From Toxonevra muliebris (Eukaryota > Arthropoda > Insecta > Diptera > Pallopteridae): DNA of 64,000 nt. Every line of letters begins with the position of its first letter. The stretch's first letter is position 1. Below the pieces are notes generated by a model that saw only the letters and a list, made by a program, of their open reading frames with translations, was not told where the DNA came from and ran no database searches. A program made the position numbers and the translations under genes. Shown piece by piece: positions 34,593-47,800 of the stretch. The stretch is taken from the NCBI GenBank assembly GCA_963691655.1, contig OY829326.1:39955989-40019988 (forward strand). The letters run 5' to 3'.

Positions 34593-35673
34593 AAGATGAA
34601 AGAAGCAAGTAAATAAAGCAATCGAAAGGTGTTTTTTTGTTTATTTAAGCTTAAAATATTTTTTTGTGACGAAATTAATGTTTCAATTTTTAAATAATAT
34701 TCAAACATATTTAGCTATTGTATAACTATTACTTATAGAGTTTAGCTTGAAAATAGAGTAAATAAAAGTTTCATTTCAAAATGAAGTTAATGAATATATT
34801 TATGAATATGATAATTTTATTGTCATTTTTGGGCGGTGTACCTGCTAAATTGTGAGAAAAAAGCCGTTTGAAAGCAGCACAAGTATTTAGGTTCGGAAGC
34901 TCTAAAGGCCATTTGAGTCTACTACAATTATGGCACAACAAGTCCATGGAGGGCCTAGGTCTAGCTGAGATGAAGAGAAAACCACAACGGTTGTGTACAA
35001 ACTCCAAATGCATAAACGTACTAATGGATTCCACAAGAAAGATGGACTCAACCCCAAATTCCCCTCCCGGTTTCGTTAGTGCAGAGATGTTACAAGAAGG
35101 ATATAGCAAAACTTCTTGAGGAATGTAAAACTTACAGTTGTTTTTTCGACACATTCCAGTACAATGCCCTGGGAAAATGTAGAAATTCTCATCCACCAGT
35201 TATCCAGAAATCGAAGACCGACCATAAAAAACTGGGCTCAGGTAAAAAGCAAGGCACGAAAATATTTTAATTGCTTCATCAATTAGTAAATTGTATTGTG
35301 TTTTATTTCGAAATCAGTTTGTAACGAAGATAAACTGTTAACAATTTCATATCGACATACATACAAACAAACAGACACTCATTAAGACACTTAAGTTATC
35401 TAAACATGTACCAATTACCCGCATGCATTTCATGTGATGGTAAACATTTGCTTTTGGTTTATGAAATATTTCCATTTGAACCGTTTTAAATTTGGAGGCC
35501 CAAATGCTGTGGTACCAAAAATGTGATACATATGATTAATTGTTGAATTATTTATTTATTTTTCCCCACATGCATAAAATTAAAAATCAAAAAATACTAA
35601 CAAAAAATGCAACGAACACACATATGTATATAAAACTATTTGGCAATATGCATGAGCTATCTTCTTCATTCAT

Positions 35674-35694
35674 TGTTGTTGTTGTTGTTGTTGC
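35674..35694 (+). repeat. (GTT)n trinucleotide repeat
   Basis: TTGTTGTTGTTGTTGTTGTTG run. Confidence 0.9.
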
Positions 35695-35769
35695 TGCCTC
35701 ATTTCATTCCATAAATCAAAAGTATTCATTCATATTGCATACTAAGTAAATTGAACAACAAAAAGAAAT

Positions 35770-35955
35770 TCCTAATAAATGGCCTAAAGTGACCACCTCA
35801 ACCGCCGTCAAATCGCCACCGGCATGGCCACGGCGCTTCAAGACATTTCAAGATAACTATGCATGCATTTAGTATGCAATCGCAACGTGGCTATAACTAA
35901 CTAACTAACTTGGCTAACTGCTTGCGGCGTTGCGTTGCATTGCGTCGTGTTAAAT
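35770..35955. promoter_or_regulatory. GC-richer unique island, candidate cis-regulatory element
   Basis: A compact patch (GGCCTAAAGTGACCACCTCA, then CCGCCGTCAAATCGCCACCG) stands out from its AT-rich surroundings. It includes a four-fold CTAA/TAAC repeat (35897-35912) and a GCGTTGCGTTGCATTGCGTC repeat (35927-35947). It has no open frame of note and no transposon signature. Function is inferred only from composition. Confidence 0.25.
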
Positions 35956-36495
35956 GCATTTCTCATTTCTTATTATGTTGAGTGCATAGCCAATCGTACT
36001 CACATTCAAAAATTATGCATTTTTTTTTTTGTTCGCTTTCGTTTTTTGATATGCCCCTCACGTTTTCTTCAATGACTATGATGAATTTCATATGTCTCTG
36101 CGTATTTAATATATATTTATATGGCTGTGTGTGTGTGCGTGAGTATATGAAGATTTCATAAACTTTAAAATTTTATTTGCAACATTAAAAATATTGTTTA
36201 ATTAATGCAATAAAATGAAATGCTATAAACTTTTCTTTGTTTTGCTTGTTGTACTCGTCGTATGCATAAATATTCTTCAATCTTTAACTTTCTCGATATT
36301 GTATTTTTACTTATTTGCAACCAAATACGAGTAAATGTAAATGTTGTTGTGTGTATGTACGAGGGTAAGTAAGTAAATGCATACTTTAAGCAAGGTCAAG
36401 TTGAATGCTAACCATTAATTACATACCTACACTAATCAGTAGTTTTTGTGAACCTCTCACTTTGCTTTACCTCAAAAATACATACATACTATAAT

Positions 36496-37250
36496 TTAAG
36501 TTAGATATTGTTTTTTTTTTTTAATTGTATTTAACGAATTTTTCAATGAAATAGATACACATGTACCTCTGCTCCTAGACGAAAGGTTAGATAAGATTAG
36601 ACGGAAGTGCTCAGAAAATCCCAATTGATCTATAATGATGTCCCCATACGTCGTGCCTTGAACAATTTCACTATCTTCAGTAAATTTTTGCACAGCACTA
36701 CCTCTTGGCTGGATATGACTACACTTCAAAACAAACATTTCCTAAGAAAAGCTATTCACATCATCATTCGGACTCGGTATTAAATTGCAGGTCCTTTCCA
36801 TTAATCTACAAATGTAACCAGTACAAAACGAATGGATGCCAAAAACTCGGCTTAAGCCCTCCATGGGCTGTTGTTACCTAATGGTAGAAGTAGTATACAT
36901 TTTGAAGCACCCTGTACAGTTGGCGAAAATTCCACCAGTTCCTCCAGTCCTTACGGCAGTCTATCTTTTAAGAAACGAAGCCAAAGGGATGGTCTCAATT
37001 TCTTTCCCATTTCGCATAATTGTATCAAAAACCTATGAGCAGTACAATTACAATACTAAGAGCGCTAAATCTTTAATTATCAAGAAAGATTCATTCACTT
37101 CGGGCTATTATACAATCGTTTCCGATTTACCAAGATAATTGATCATTTATTTTATAGCTCAAACTTTTTTCTTTATTACTCTTAATATCCTTTTCGATAA
37201 CATTAGATATTCAGGACTTAAGATTGCTCCTATCCTAGCTGATTCATCTA
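36496..37250. other. Unassigned, partly repeat-like DNA
   Basis: Frames at 36496-36738 (minus) and 36836-37138 (plus, 100 codons) carry no recognised domain. The stretch near 36770-36805 (GACTCGGTATTAAATTGCAG) resembles a dispersed fly repeat I know only from memory. Confidence 0.35.
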
Positions 37251-37415
37251 ATTTATCATTGACGAAGGTTAGAGTTAGAGTTGAAGGTGGGCTGGACTAA
37301 ACCAAAGCACTCAGCCTTCGAGACCATTGTACTATATATAATATGGAAAGAGAAAGGTCTAGGGTCTCTCAACCTCAAGGGAAGAGTATGTACATTATTC
37401 ATACTCAAGACATCC

Positions 37416-38230
37416 CTACCCATTTGCAGAACCTTCATTAGCTAGTTTATCAGCTAGCTCATTCCCTGCGATACCGGGGTTAGCAAGGGCCTTCAGGGCA
37501 ACTTGGCTATCACTGCCGATAACTATGCACTTCCCACGCCATCGCCTCTCAATTACCCAGCCCGCCACGTCTAGGATAGCGAAAACCTCCGTTAGGAAGA
37601 CTGTCGCCATCTGCCAAGTGGAAAAATAGTACTTGATCTCATCGTTCAAGTACCAACCGGATCCAATACCGTTTGAGGTTTTGGATCCGTCGGTATAGAA
37701 GACATGACGGAGACCCCAGACACCTCTGGACTTAACCATTGATCACGTGCCAGGAATCTGACATCGTATCTTTTTCCGAAGCGGATACAAGACACGGGCA
37801 TCAAAAACAGTGGGCACTGTACTGATAATTAGTGGAATATCTGACTATGACCTTTATCCTCCTCGACATGCTAGACTCCATTTAACTGGAGTCTGTAGGC
37901 CGCTTTCATCGCTTCCTTACGGATTTGTAGATCCAAAGGAAGCAAGTAAAGCAACGCATTGAGGACATAACTAGATGTGGTACACATTGCACTAGTGATA
38001 CCCAGGCACACATTTCTCTGAAGCCAGGTCAGAGAGGATACTGTGGACTTAACCAAAGTTCGTCTCCACCATACTACAGAGGCATACGTGACAATATGTC
38101 TCACAAGAGCAATATATACCCAGTATACTATAGTTGGATTCAGACCCCAAGTCTTGCCGAAAGCTCGCTTGTACTGCCAGAAAACCTTTAGTGCACCCGA
38201 GATATTTAGCTTGACGAAGGTTGATTTGAA
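37416..38230 (-). pseudogene. LINE relic: reverse transcriptase C-terminus and RNase H domain
   Basis: Reading the minus strand, RAFGKTWGLNPTIVYW (frame-shifted, near 38160-38115) leads into VRHIVTYASVVWWRRTLVKS (about 38104-38045). Then come a WLQRNVCLGITSAMCTT segment and LLYLLPLDLQIRKEAM, the thumb region of RTs from LINEs that carry RNase H. After a damaged linker, 37739-37416 encodes RNase H: VFYTDGSKTSNGIGSGWYL (first Asp), LTEVFAIL (Glu), VIGSDSQVALKAL (second Asp) and GIAGNELADKLANEGSA (last Asp). The usual WVPGH-type stretch before GIAGNELAD is deleted. It is an I/LOA-like RNase H-bearing LINE fragment, not a host gene. Stops and frameshifts make it inactive. Confidence 0.85.
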
Positions 38231-41088
38231 CTAGTTGTGTTATCTATAACTACTATCAGGGCAATACATAGCGAGTGCAACCACAACAAAAAATGTTTAT
38301 TGGACCTTCTCACACTCACTAGACTCAAACGCATGCTAAACTACCCGCACGGACTGAAACCGGTCTCAGCAAGTCTAGTATATGGAGGTTTATCCATTTC
38401 ATTCAAACACGTCTATGTTTAAAATACTCAAATGAACTAATGATCATTGTTGGAGTAATCATCGAGCACTCCAAATCAAGCAATTGATTAATCCCTACAC
38501 CTCAAGAACCTTTGCGTTTTGTACTCCTTTTAATATGGCATATTCTAGGGCGTAGAGTAATCGTTTTAACCTCCAAAAGAAGTAATAAATGTGGAGCACG
38601 ATTGCTGTTCCTCTTCCACTTGCTCTTAGATTTTGTCTTTCTAATAACTTTTTCCTTTATATTTTTTATTTATAAATATTTATAAAATATTAATTTGTTG
38701 CAAAATTTTTGCAAAATATAATATTTTCTCATGTCGTGAGAATGGGAATTAACAATAAAATGAATTTAGCACCAAAAATTCTCTATTTGGAGAGTTTTTG
38801 GCTCAAAAAGAATTTAACTATTAGTTAAGGTCGATTTGTTGATGAATGGGATCACTCATCCATTATTAAGCTTTGTGCAACTTGAGAGTTCATTCCCATA
38901 GAAAAAAGCACTGGACGTCCGAAATTTCTTATGCTCTTATGCTATGACATAGCTTACACTAATGGAAAATCTGGGCTCTCTAGAGCAACTGAAAGATTTA
39001 AAGCAAATTATAAATTTCTCGTACATATTTATAATGATGTGCTTAACAAATAAAAATTTAATGCCCTAAAATTCTGAAACTCGTAGCGTGAGTTACATAT
39101 AGAGAGCCAGATGAAAAATTTAAATATAAGAAGTTAGGAAAAAGCTCACCAAGATTCATTGAAACTTTGAGGTTTTACTTTTCCACAAGAAACGTAAATC
39201 AATAAAATAATGACTTGAGACTTTCACCACAGACCTCTAAATATTGTGAGTAAAAATATAATAATAGAAACCACGAAATAGTTAATTTATTAGCCTCTTA
39301 AAAAATTGCTTTCATTGAGTTGATAAATTAAAGTTACTTTGGACTAAGTGTTTTTAAAATAATGAAGTGAGGTAATACTGAAAAATAAAATATTATACAT
39401 TAATTATAGAATTAATTTGCTGTCAGTGTCAAACTTTCACATCAATCAAACTTATCGCATTTCAAGTATTGTATTACAATCTCTTAATTATCTAATAAAA
39501 TTATTTTAATTAACTTTAAGATTACAAATGTATTAATTTTCACATGAGAGTCTTACTAGATTCTCATACTTTGCACAATCATATTATCTAAATACAGAAA
39601 AGAAATGAATCTTCTAGAATCAAGTGTAGCTAAATATCTAAAAATATAATTGTGTTTATTAAGTACGAATACATTTTTATATATACATACACCTACTATA
39701 TATTTATAGAATAAACTTTGTTTTTTTATTTTTGATAAGATTTGCAAATTATTAAAATTCATTTCACTTGTGTGCAAAATTAATGATATAACATTTGTTT
39801 GCTTTTCAACATTTCATTCGAATGAATAACAATTTTTTTTAATTTTTAATTTGTACTTTTAAATAAATTAACTGGAAAATTTTTTGTTTCCAAAGAAAAA
39901 AGGAACTAAACCAACAGGAAATTTGAAGCACGCAAACAAATATTTAAATTGAATAATGGCAGACGTGACGTATGAGTAACAATATTTAAAATTGTTTTAT
40001 TTATATTTCTACTCCACAGAATCACAAAAAGATTTAGGTACTTAAAAAGATAATAAATTTTAATTTTTAGCGTAAACGTTCTTGAGTTTTTTTTTTTTTA
40101 ATAATAAAATTAATAAAATGAATAAATATAAACAGATAAACTTAAATAATCGTTCATGAAAAAAAAAGAACCGTGTATTTATATCTACTTAATTATAAAA
40201 AACTGAAATGACATAGAAATTCATTTTATGAAATTGTGTCATAATTATTTTATATTTTTGTTGTATGTTTGTTTTTTTTTCTGTGATTTCTTAAAAATAG
40301 CCAATCGCATTATTTGATTTGTCACTCAAGAATACACACTCAAACGTTAAAAAGTGGGTCATTTACCCGGTAACATATTCATGCATGCATATGCAACAAA
40401 TTTGTTAGCGTTTATAGATTCTTGATTTGATATTATTGCATAAAACGCGACAATAACAACAAGAACAACAACGGCAGCAACTGCAATCAAAATAATAACA
40501 GCAAAAGCTATTATTAATAATACTAACAGAATAGTTGAATGTAAATATCAGTCGAACAAACACTTGCACACACATACACTCTAATTTTTTTGCAGTGTAG
40601 CTATAGAAAAATTGACAGCATTATAACCAAAAATATGCTATTTTTATAGCTAATAAAATATAACGACGACCTGTATGCAGATACATATGTGTATCTAATT
40701 TATAGCTTTACTTTGTGTTAGATTTTCACATTATTCACACGTAATTTCACATTCATTTTGCTCTTGTATTTTAAGAATTATGCATTAATTTCTAACATTC
40801 TTGGTAATTAGTTTTAGTGTAAATTTGATGAAATTTTGTTGAACAATTCTTGTTGTGACTTTGAAAATTGTGCCAAAAATCAAATCGCTACAAAATTTAC
40901 ACCCTTTTCATATTCGTGTGTTGAAATTAGGCTATATACCAAGATGTTACAACATTATATAATTTCATAATATTTATATGTTTTTCTATTGTCAGAACTT
41001 GCTGCAGCCCATGATATACATAGTGTTTGCATGCAGATGTAAATTATTTTATAGTTAGTTTTCTTAGATTTTACTTTATGTGTAGTGT
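38231..41088. other. AT-rich non-coding DNA
   Basis: The first 200 bases may still belong to the LINE relic. Beyond about 38440 no gene, RNA or transposon is recognised. A CAA/GCAA patch lies at 40450-40510. Confidence 0.5.
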
Positions 41089-41890
41089 AGTGTACCCGGG
41101 TATGAGACAGCACCAGATATGAGACAGTTGATTGTTTGCATCATGCAATATCAATATTGCCGATCTGACTACTGTCAAACTTTTCTTTTGACAAGGGCCA
41201 GTTTTTGTGGTAACACCGGAGTGAATAGACTTATTGCTTGTGCCAGCTGCAAACATCGTGTGTGAAATTCCATCACGAAAACTTTTTATGATTTTTTTTT
41301 AAGTGATATATTCTCGAGAGAATTTTTTGAGAAAGGTGAATTTAATGCATTAACATTTAGTGTTTTACGTATATTTTGCAATGCAATTTTGGATTATTCC
41401 AATATATGGTAGAAAACAATTTTTTTTTTTTTTTTTGTTATTCTCAAAATGGTATTATTTTCTGGGTATGGGACACAGCATACCACCGGGTATGAGACGC
41501 CACTTAAGTACTGTTTTTATCCATTTTTTTTGTATATTTAGCCATGTCATCCCTAAAAACGAAAATCTTACATCAAATACATTACATGTAGGCGGCCTGT
41601 TCATTCGAAGTGTCAAACATTGCGATAGCGATTCGGATGTAAGAGAAGATGACTGAGATGATGAATAAAAACTACCATTGCTTTTTATCTTAGCCACTGA
41701 AGGTCAACAAAATAAATAAATTTATATTTATAAGTAGTTGTGGGATTTTTACCAATTGAACCACAATACTTTTTTCGGAAAAAAATTGAGCATTTTCATT
41801 ACCTTTCCTAAAGTATATAAAACACCCGATTTGGTTCAACTAGTGAATTTATGGCTCAAAAATAAAACCCGTCTCATACCCGGGAACACT
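41089..41890. mobile_element. DNA transposon with 20-bp CCCGGG-containing TIRs (802 bp)
   Basis: AGTGTACCCGGGTATGAGAC (41089-41108) and GTCTCATACCCGGGAACACT (41871-41890) are inverted repeats with one mismatch. The core GGGTATGAGAC recurs inside at 41112-41140 (as CAGATATGAGACAG) and at 41489-41501. Within, a TTTTTTTTGTATATTTAG acceptor-like site (41522-41540) precedes a frame ending LFIRSVKHCDSDSDVREDD and a stop at 41654. That acidic tail resembles the end of a transposase, but no catalytic domain is seen. No clear target duplication, so the superfamily is undecided. Confidence 0.7.
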
Positions 41891-44800
41891 CCCTTATAAT
41901 GTAATTTCGCAGTTATGCCTACCTTACGCAGTTATTGGAGCTTTTTGATTACTATATTATGAATCAGTTGAAAAATTGTAAATATTTAATGAGAAAAATT
42001 AAAAAAAAAAGAAGACAGAAAATATCGAGAGGGTTTTAGTTTTTCTTTCCTTCAAAAAGTTGTTTAATTTTGCAGTAATGTTTTAAATAACTGAACTGCT
42101 AATAAATAGACCAGACTCTAGCTAAAGATCAGAAAGAAACTTGTAGTCAATTTTCGACTGAAAGAAAATAACACTTTAAAAATAAATCAATTACTCTAGA
42201 ACGGTAAGAAAATCGTCTAAATTGTTAGCAAAAAATATAACTACTTAAATACTTTGTTGAAGCTCCATGTTAAAGGAATTATTATTTATTTTTAAGGGGA
42301 TTTGCGATTAATAAATAGGCCCTTTCTTGTCTCTTTCTCGTGATTTAATCACTTGGGCTGCCCAAGAATTCCTGGATTTCTTCCCTCAGAAATATATCAC
42401 GCGTCAATGCAAGCATCTTAAATTTACTGTAAATTGATCGATAAATTTTTCAATTCCATTACCTGGGAGTTTGAAAATTTTCAATTTTTATGCCCAAAGT
42501 GGGCACCTAAAAAAAAGGTGTGTGGCTGGCCCGGGTGATTGCGGCACTTGAAGTCATCTAAGGAAAAAAATTTAAATAAAATATCGTTCTGTAGACTTGC
42601 CATTCTGGCAGGTAGTAGATTTAAATATCAGGATAAAAAATAAGAAATAGTAATTAAAAATAAACAATTCTACTACCTGAGAGAACCACTGGCGTGTAAA
42701 AGTACGTATTAAAATGTCAGCCCAATCGGCTTTGTAGAATTTCTTCAAACCCCTGGGCCGATTAAAAAAAACGTTGTTTCGAGAAAAACGCTTTTAAAGT
42801 TTTAACAACACACACAATGTAACCAACAGGCGCTCTCAACTATGTGCTATAATTTCGTTAATATTTTGAAGTTTGATATGAAATTTTTACAGTATACTTT
42901 AAATATATTGTAAGTACTTTTGAAACACATAATAAAAAAAAGTCGATTTTTTAAAACTCGAACACCAGACTACATCCTTAAAAGGAGGTGCAATGTTAAT
43001 TCCCCATGCATTCATTCCACACCGTAGTATTTGTTAAAGAACTGTGCTACTTTTTGCAACCTAGGCAAGATCCTATGTAAAGATTCGAAAGAAATTTGCC
43101 ATCAAATTCTGAACTTGCCCTAAGAGCACGTGCATAATCTAAAAACTAGCAATAACTTTTTGTAAGGAATAGTACTAGATAAGGAAATCCAACATTTAAT
43201 TGAATTCACTCCTTAAATAAGAATTTATAATCTGTGGACTTTTGTTAGTGGCACAATAAACAAATTAATTTGAAACTAAGCACAATACTTTTACTTCGTT
43301 TCTTTTTGAGGTTGACTGGAGTGGCTTTTTTCATGGTTTCAATGATCTCAATCTCAACTCATTTATTTATAGAACAACCATACATTTTAGATAGATCACA
43401 AATCTGAGGAACTTCCCGGTGAATTCTTCATAAAATTCTAGGTGTTTTGATACCGCATTACCCAAGTAAGAATAAATATTTTCAATCACACCATCCTCAC
43501 TTAAATTCACTGAACTACCTATAAAAATCTAAAATCTCAAAGAAGTTGCCAATCAAATTGCATGCTTGGTAGAGAGAAGGTACAAGCTCTACTATTCCTG
43601 CATATTTGCCATGGGGGAGCTGCTAATTTGTAATAAGTTTAAGTCCTACGGCAGAATTTATATCTAATTTAGAAATCTGCAAATAAATATGTTCATTAAA
43701 AATTCGTTTGAAAATTTTAGTTTGCTTTTAGTTGGAATTAACAAAAAAAAAAAAAAAAATGAATCGAGGGTTGTTCGTTCGTACACCTTTCTTTGTTATT
43801 TGTACTTTGAAGCTTTCGTTATTGAGGACAGTTTTATTGTATTATTTTTTCTCCGCTTGCTAAAAATAAAAGGTAAAAAAAATTATACATTAACACGAAG
43901 GTTTCATTTTGCGTGTCGTTGGCGTATCATATAAAGAAAACCAACAACAAACACGAAAGAATAAAACCAAATAAATACAAAAAAAAAAAAAAACCAAGAA
44001 CTATATACTTTTGCTTTTGGCTATGTTGCTGCTAAACGTGAACTGAAAGTGTAGACAATATCGATCGATTTCTTGTGTGTTTTTATGTTTTCTTTTGTAA
44101 AATAGTTAATGCTTCCACTATTATTGTTATTTGCCATTTAACGCATGCTAACATTGAGGAAAAGGGGTTGAAATGGTTATTCATGTTTTTTAATTTTTTT
44201 TTTTTTTTGTTAAACAAATAAATAAATTTCACTTTTTTGTTTGAAAACAATTTATACATATTTATGTATAATTTAACAAGTGTTTGCAATTTTGTATTTA
44301 GGTTAAATGTCATTTGCATTTTTTTTTTTTAATGCTAAACAAACTTTAAGTTTAAATTTGAGACCTTCAGTTATTGCTTTATCGTATATAAATACATGTT
44401 AGCATATGAATTTAAATATATATATTACTTGTATATATTTATATGTATTTATTTCATTTATTTTGTTTTTTTTTTTTAAAACTTTTTTTTTGCCAATGGC
44501 ACATTATGACTTCATTTGATTTTTTTATGAGTTTGTGTTTTCTAAAATAGTCGCGCTGTTAAATTTATAGCAATTGATTTATTGATAGTAAAAAATTTCG
44601 TATTCGTATTTTCATCAATCACAAATTTGTGTAATGAAATGTATCGAATTTGTGTGAATGAGTCGAATGTGCCGAATGTAGTAAATCAGTTTTTGGCATA
44701 ATTAAAATGCAAATCTCACCATAACAAACAAGAGTTAGCTCATAAAATTTCAACAACTTGGTTACGATTTTTGGTAATGTGCTGATGATTTAGTTAGTGC

Positions 44801-47800
44801 CAAAAGGGCATACACTTTTTTTGTTTTTGTTTTTGTTTTGCCTTGTTTTAGTGATTCAAAAAAGAAAAAATATGCAAAAAATTAATTTGAATAGTTTGTT
44901 CATTCATTATCTTTTTGGATTTGTTTTTGTAGAAGATCAATTGGCAGCAGATTAGCAAATTTGCATTAACGTTTACGGGGCATTCCATGATAAATCAATC
45001 AAATGTGTGACTCTATTTATTAAACTTGCATAACAGTCTCAAAATGGTTTCTCCGATAGGGAGTTTGGCTGGAAATCGATTTTTGTTTTAAATTATATAA
45101 GTTGATATATTTATGAAAATTGAATTGGCATTGGGGCCAACAAGAGGTTTATATTAAGTGAGTGAAACTTGATAGGTAAATTAATTTGCATGTTGGTTTT
45201 CTGTGCAGAATTAGGAACATTAACTCATCGAGTCTAGATACTCAACGACATTAGCTAGTTGTGAATCACTATTTATCGACTCTAGACAGTCATATGCTCA
45301 TACTCATCGATTGCTTTTAGTCATTTATCAAGTCCTCTCCAAAGGTCTTAATTGTGGCCCTCCACCTTAGCGCTGCCACTGAACTCGATTAACTGCAGAC
45401 TTGCACTAAACTATCCGAACGTTACAACTAAACATCGTCAATCAGAGGCTAACCCCGAAACCACGGGCACTAGCACGAATCATCACCAAATTTTGGTAGA
45501 CTAAGCGATACCTAAGCATAGACCAAATACGTTACAATAGAAGGTAAGGGAATTGAAATGTTCAAATTAAAAGTTTATTTAAGTTTATTGTTTTCACACC
45601 ACATTATTACAATTTTTTTTATATTCACTTCACATTGCCAAAATATCATCCTTTTGCTTTGATTATAACGCTGAACCTAGGGGCACAATAGATCTCATAT
45701 ATGGCAGTGCTCTCCCTTCAATAATAACGCTGAACCTATCAATGAACGAGTTGCATTGTAACCGAAAGTGGTCTCACTGGAACTCACTACCATTCTTGAT
45801 TCATACTTTTGTAATCTTAAGTACGGAACTCTGATAAAGAGTCCGGATAAAGAATTAGTATCTAGGAATACAGCGAAGAAAACCTTTTTTTAAATTTTCT
45901 TAGCTTGATTGTGTTTTTTGAGAAGATGCTATGTTTTATTGGAATACAAACGGTCCGGCAGCAAAAGGTTTATCTGCCGTTGGCTTTAATACTTCTCTGA
46001 ACACGTGTTCCTATTTGCCTTGACATTAGGCTCGAAATTATCAAAGGAAATTGACCATTTGAGACGCAATACCTGTGTCCTTTAAGCCAAGATAAAGGTT
46101 CGAATTTTTTACCTATGCTACAAGCAAGCCATTCTATAAGCCAGAGATTCAATTTCAAGTACCACAGAAAGCCAAAGTAAGTATTGAAACTAGTTATTGA
46201 GAAAATGCTGGCGCGACAAGTTTCTGGTATGAGAGCGAAGGAAAGACCCCGAATGAGATAAATTGTTGATGCAGAAAGCGACTAAGAATGAAAAAGGTGC
46301 GGAAGCTCAAAAAACTGGTGATTGAGCGAGACGTCTAGGAGAGAATTGCAATGGCTCACTCATGGCTGTGATGATAAGTTGATGGTGAAGTAAATTTGAA
46401 CATTTTAATAATTTTTTTTCATGTCTAAATAAAATGTATTAATGTAATACATAAAAACTTACAAGTCATTTTTTGATAGCCTCACCCTGTAGTATCTTAA
46501 CTGTTTCAAGATATATACAAATAAAAACTCTAATCTTTGACTTGCCAAATTATATTCAAACTAAGAGTTATACACAAAGACTTTCGGTCATATACCTCGA
46601 GACTTAGTGAAATCATCTTTTAGAAATTTTAGCGCATGGTCAATTCTTGGAGTAAAATTTCGGTAAAGTCATGAAAAATAAAGTAAGTAAAGTAATTAAA
46701 CTTTTAATAAAAGTAATTTAAGTTCATATACTCGTACTTCCAAATAAAAACATGAGATAGAAAAAAAGAAAAACAAAATTGTTAAAGAATTAAATGAAAT
46801 AAACCCAAAGTGCAAACAAATGGAAGCAGTGACTTGTGATGTTCACCTTGACTTTGAGTAAAGTAACAAACCAAGTAGCCAAGATAAGCATGAAAAGATT
46901 AAAATAAAACTACCAACAACCACAAACCATAACTACTGCATACATATAAGTAAAAACAATAAACAAACAAACGAAAAACTAGTGTAAAATAATCGCAGAA
47001 AACAAAATAAAAATAAAAAAAAAAACAACAAAAATAAAGCAAGAAAATTAGTAAAAGTATCTACTAGATACTCATACTTGCGTATTATTACAGTCGGGGC
47101 GCAACGAAGTTCTAAGGCTTTACAATCATCGAATATGAGAAAAAAAATCAAATCAAACTAAATTAAACCTTGGGTACCTCAACTCACTGGGTGAATTGCA
47201 CATTGGGAATTATCTACTTAAAACTTTGTTTTTTTTTTTGCTGTTTTTGTTTTGTTTTTTAACTTTAATAAATCTTATTAAAAGTTAATGCTTTAACAGC
47301 AACAAAAACTAATACAACGATTACATTGGTATAACTCTTTCGCTGTAGGGTACTTACTTATACTTATATTGTATGTATGTAATATGTATCCTAAAGAAAA
47401 AGAAGAAGAAGCAGAAGAAACAAATCTTGCTTTATAGTGAGCTGAGATAGATAAAAAGTAAAACAAAAATAAAAAATTGTTGACTTGTCTAGTTCAAAAA
47501 GCATTTAGTGGCACAGCTGGAATGTTATATGCCGTATTAAGAATTGGATTAGCAAAATAAAATAAAAAAATATAATGAAAATGACTAGGAAAAATAAGAA
47601 AAAGATTAAATTTTATGATAGTTAAAAGTAATAAAAAAAAACCAAGTCAGTTGAAGTAGATAAAAAAATATTCTGCGGTTTTGCATTTTCATCATCTTGA
47701 TGATATAATTTTTTTTTTCTTTTAATAAAGAATTAAAAAAACATTCTTGAAAAATAAATTCTCACTAAATGAAATGAGTAAACGAAATAATTAAGAAAAC

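Larger units (their letters stand above)
33654..36495. other. AT-rich non-coding DNA
   Basis: Frames at 33971-34414 (plus) and 34771-35196 (minus, opposed by 34868-35119 plus) show no domain. The latter region is less AT-rich and could be decayed transposon. A CTGT/CTAT microsatellite is at 34279-34312, (GCA)n at 34576-34592 and (GTT)n at 35674-35694. Confidence 0.5.

Noticed and set aside
34771..35196. 141-codon minus-strand frame opposed by an 83-codon plus-strand frame
   Set aside because: Both strands are open over the same interval and neither gives a recognisable domain. It may be decayed transposon, but I could not name one.
46185..46390. Possible LINE RT tail (KERPRMR, ending in THGCDDKLM-like sequence)
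   Set aside because: The resemblance to RT C-terminal tails is too short and frame-shifted to support as a feature.
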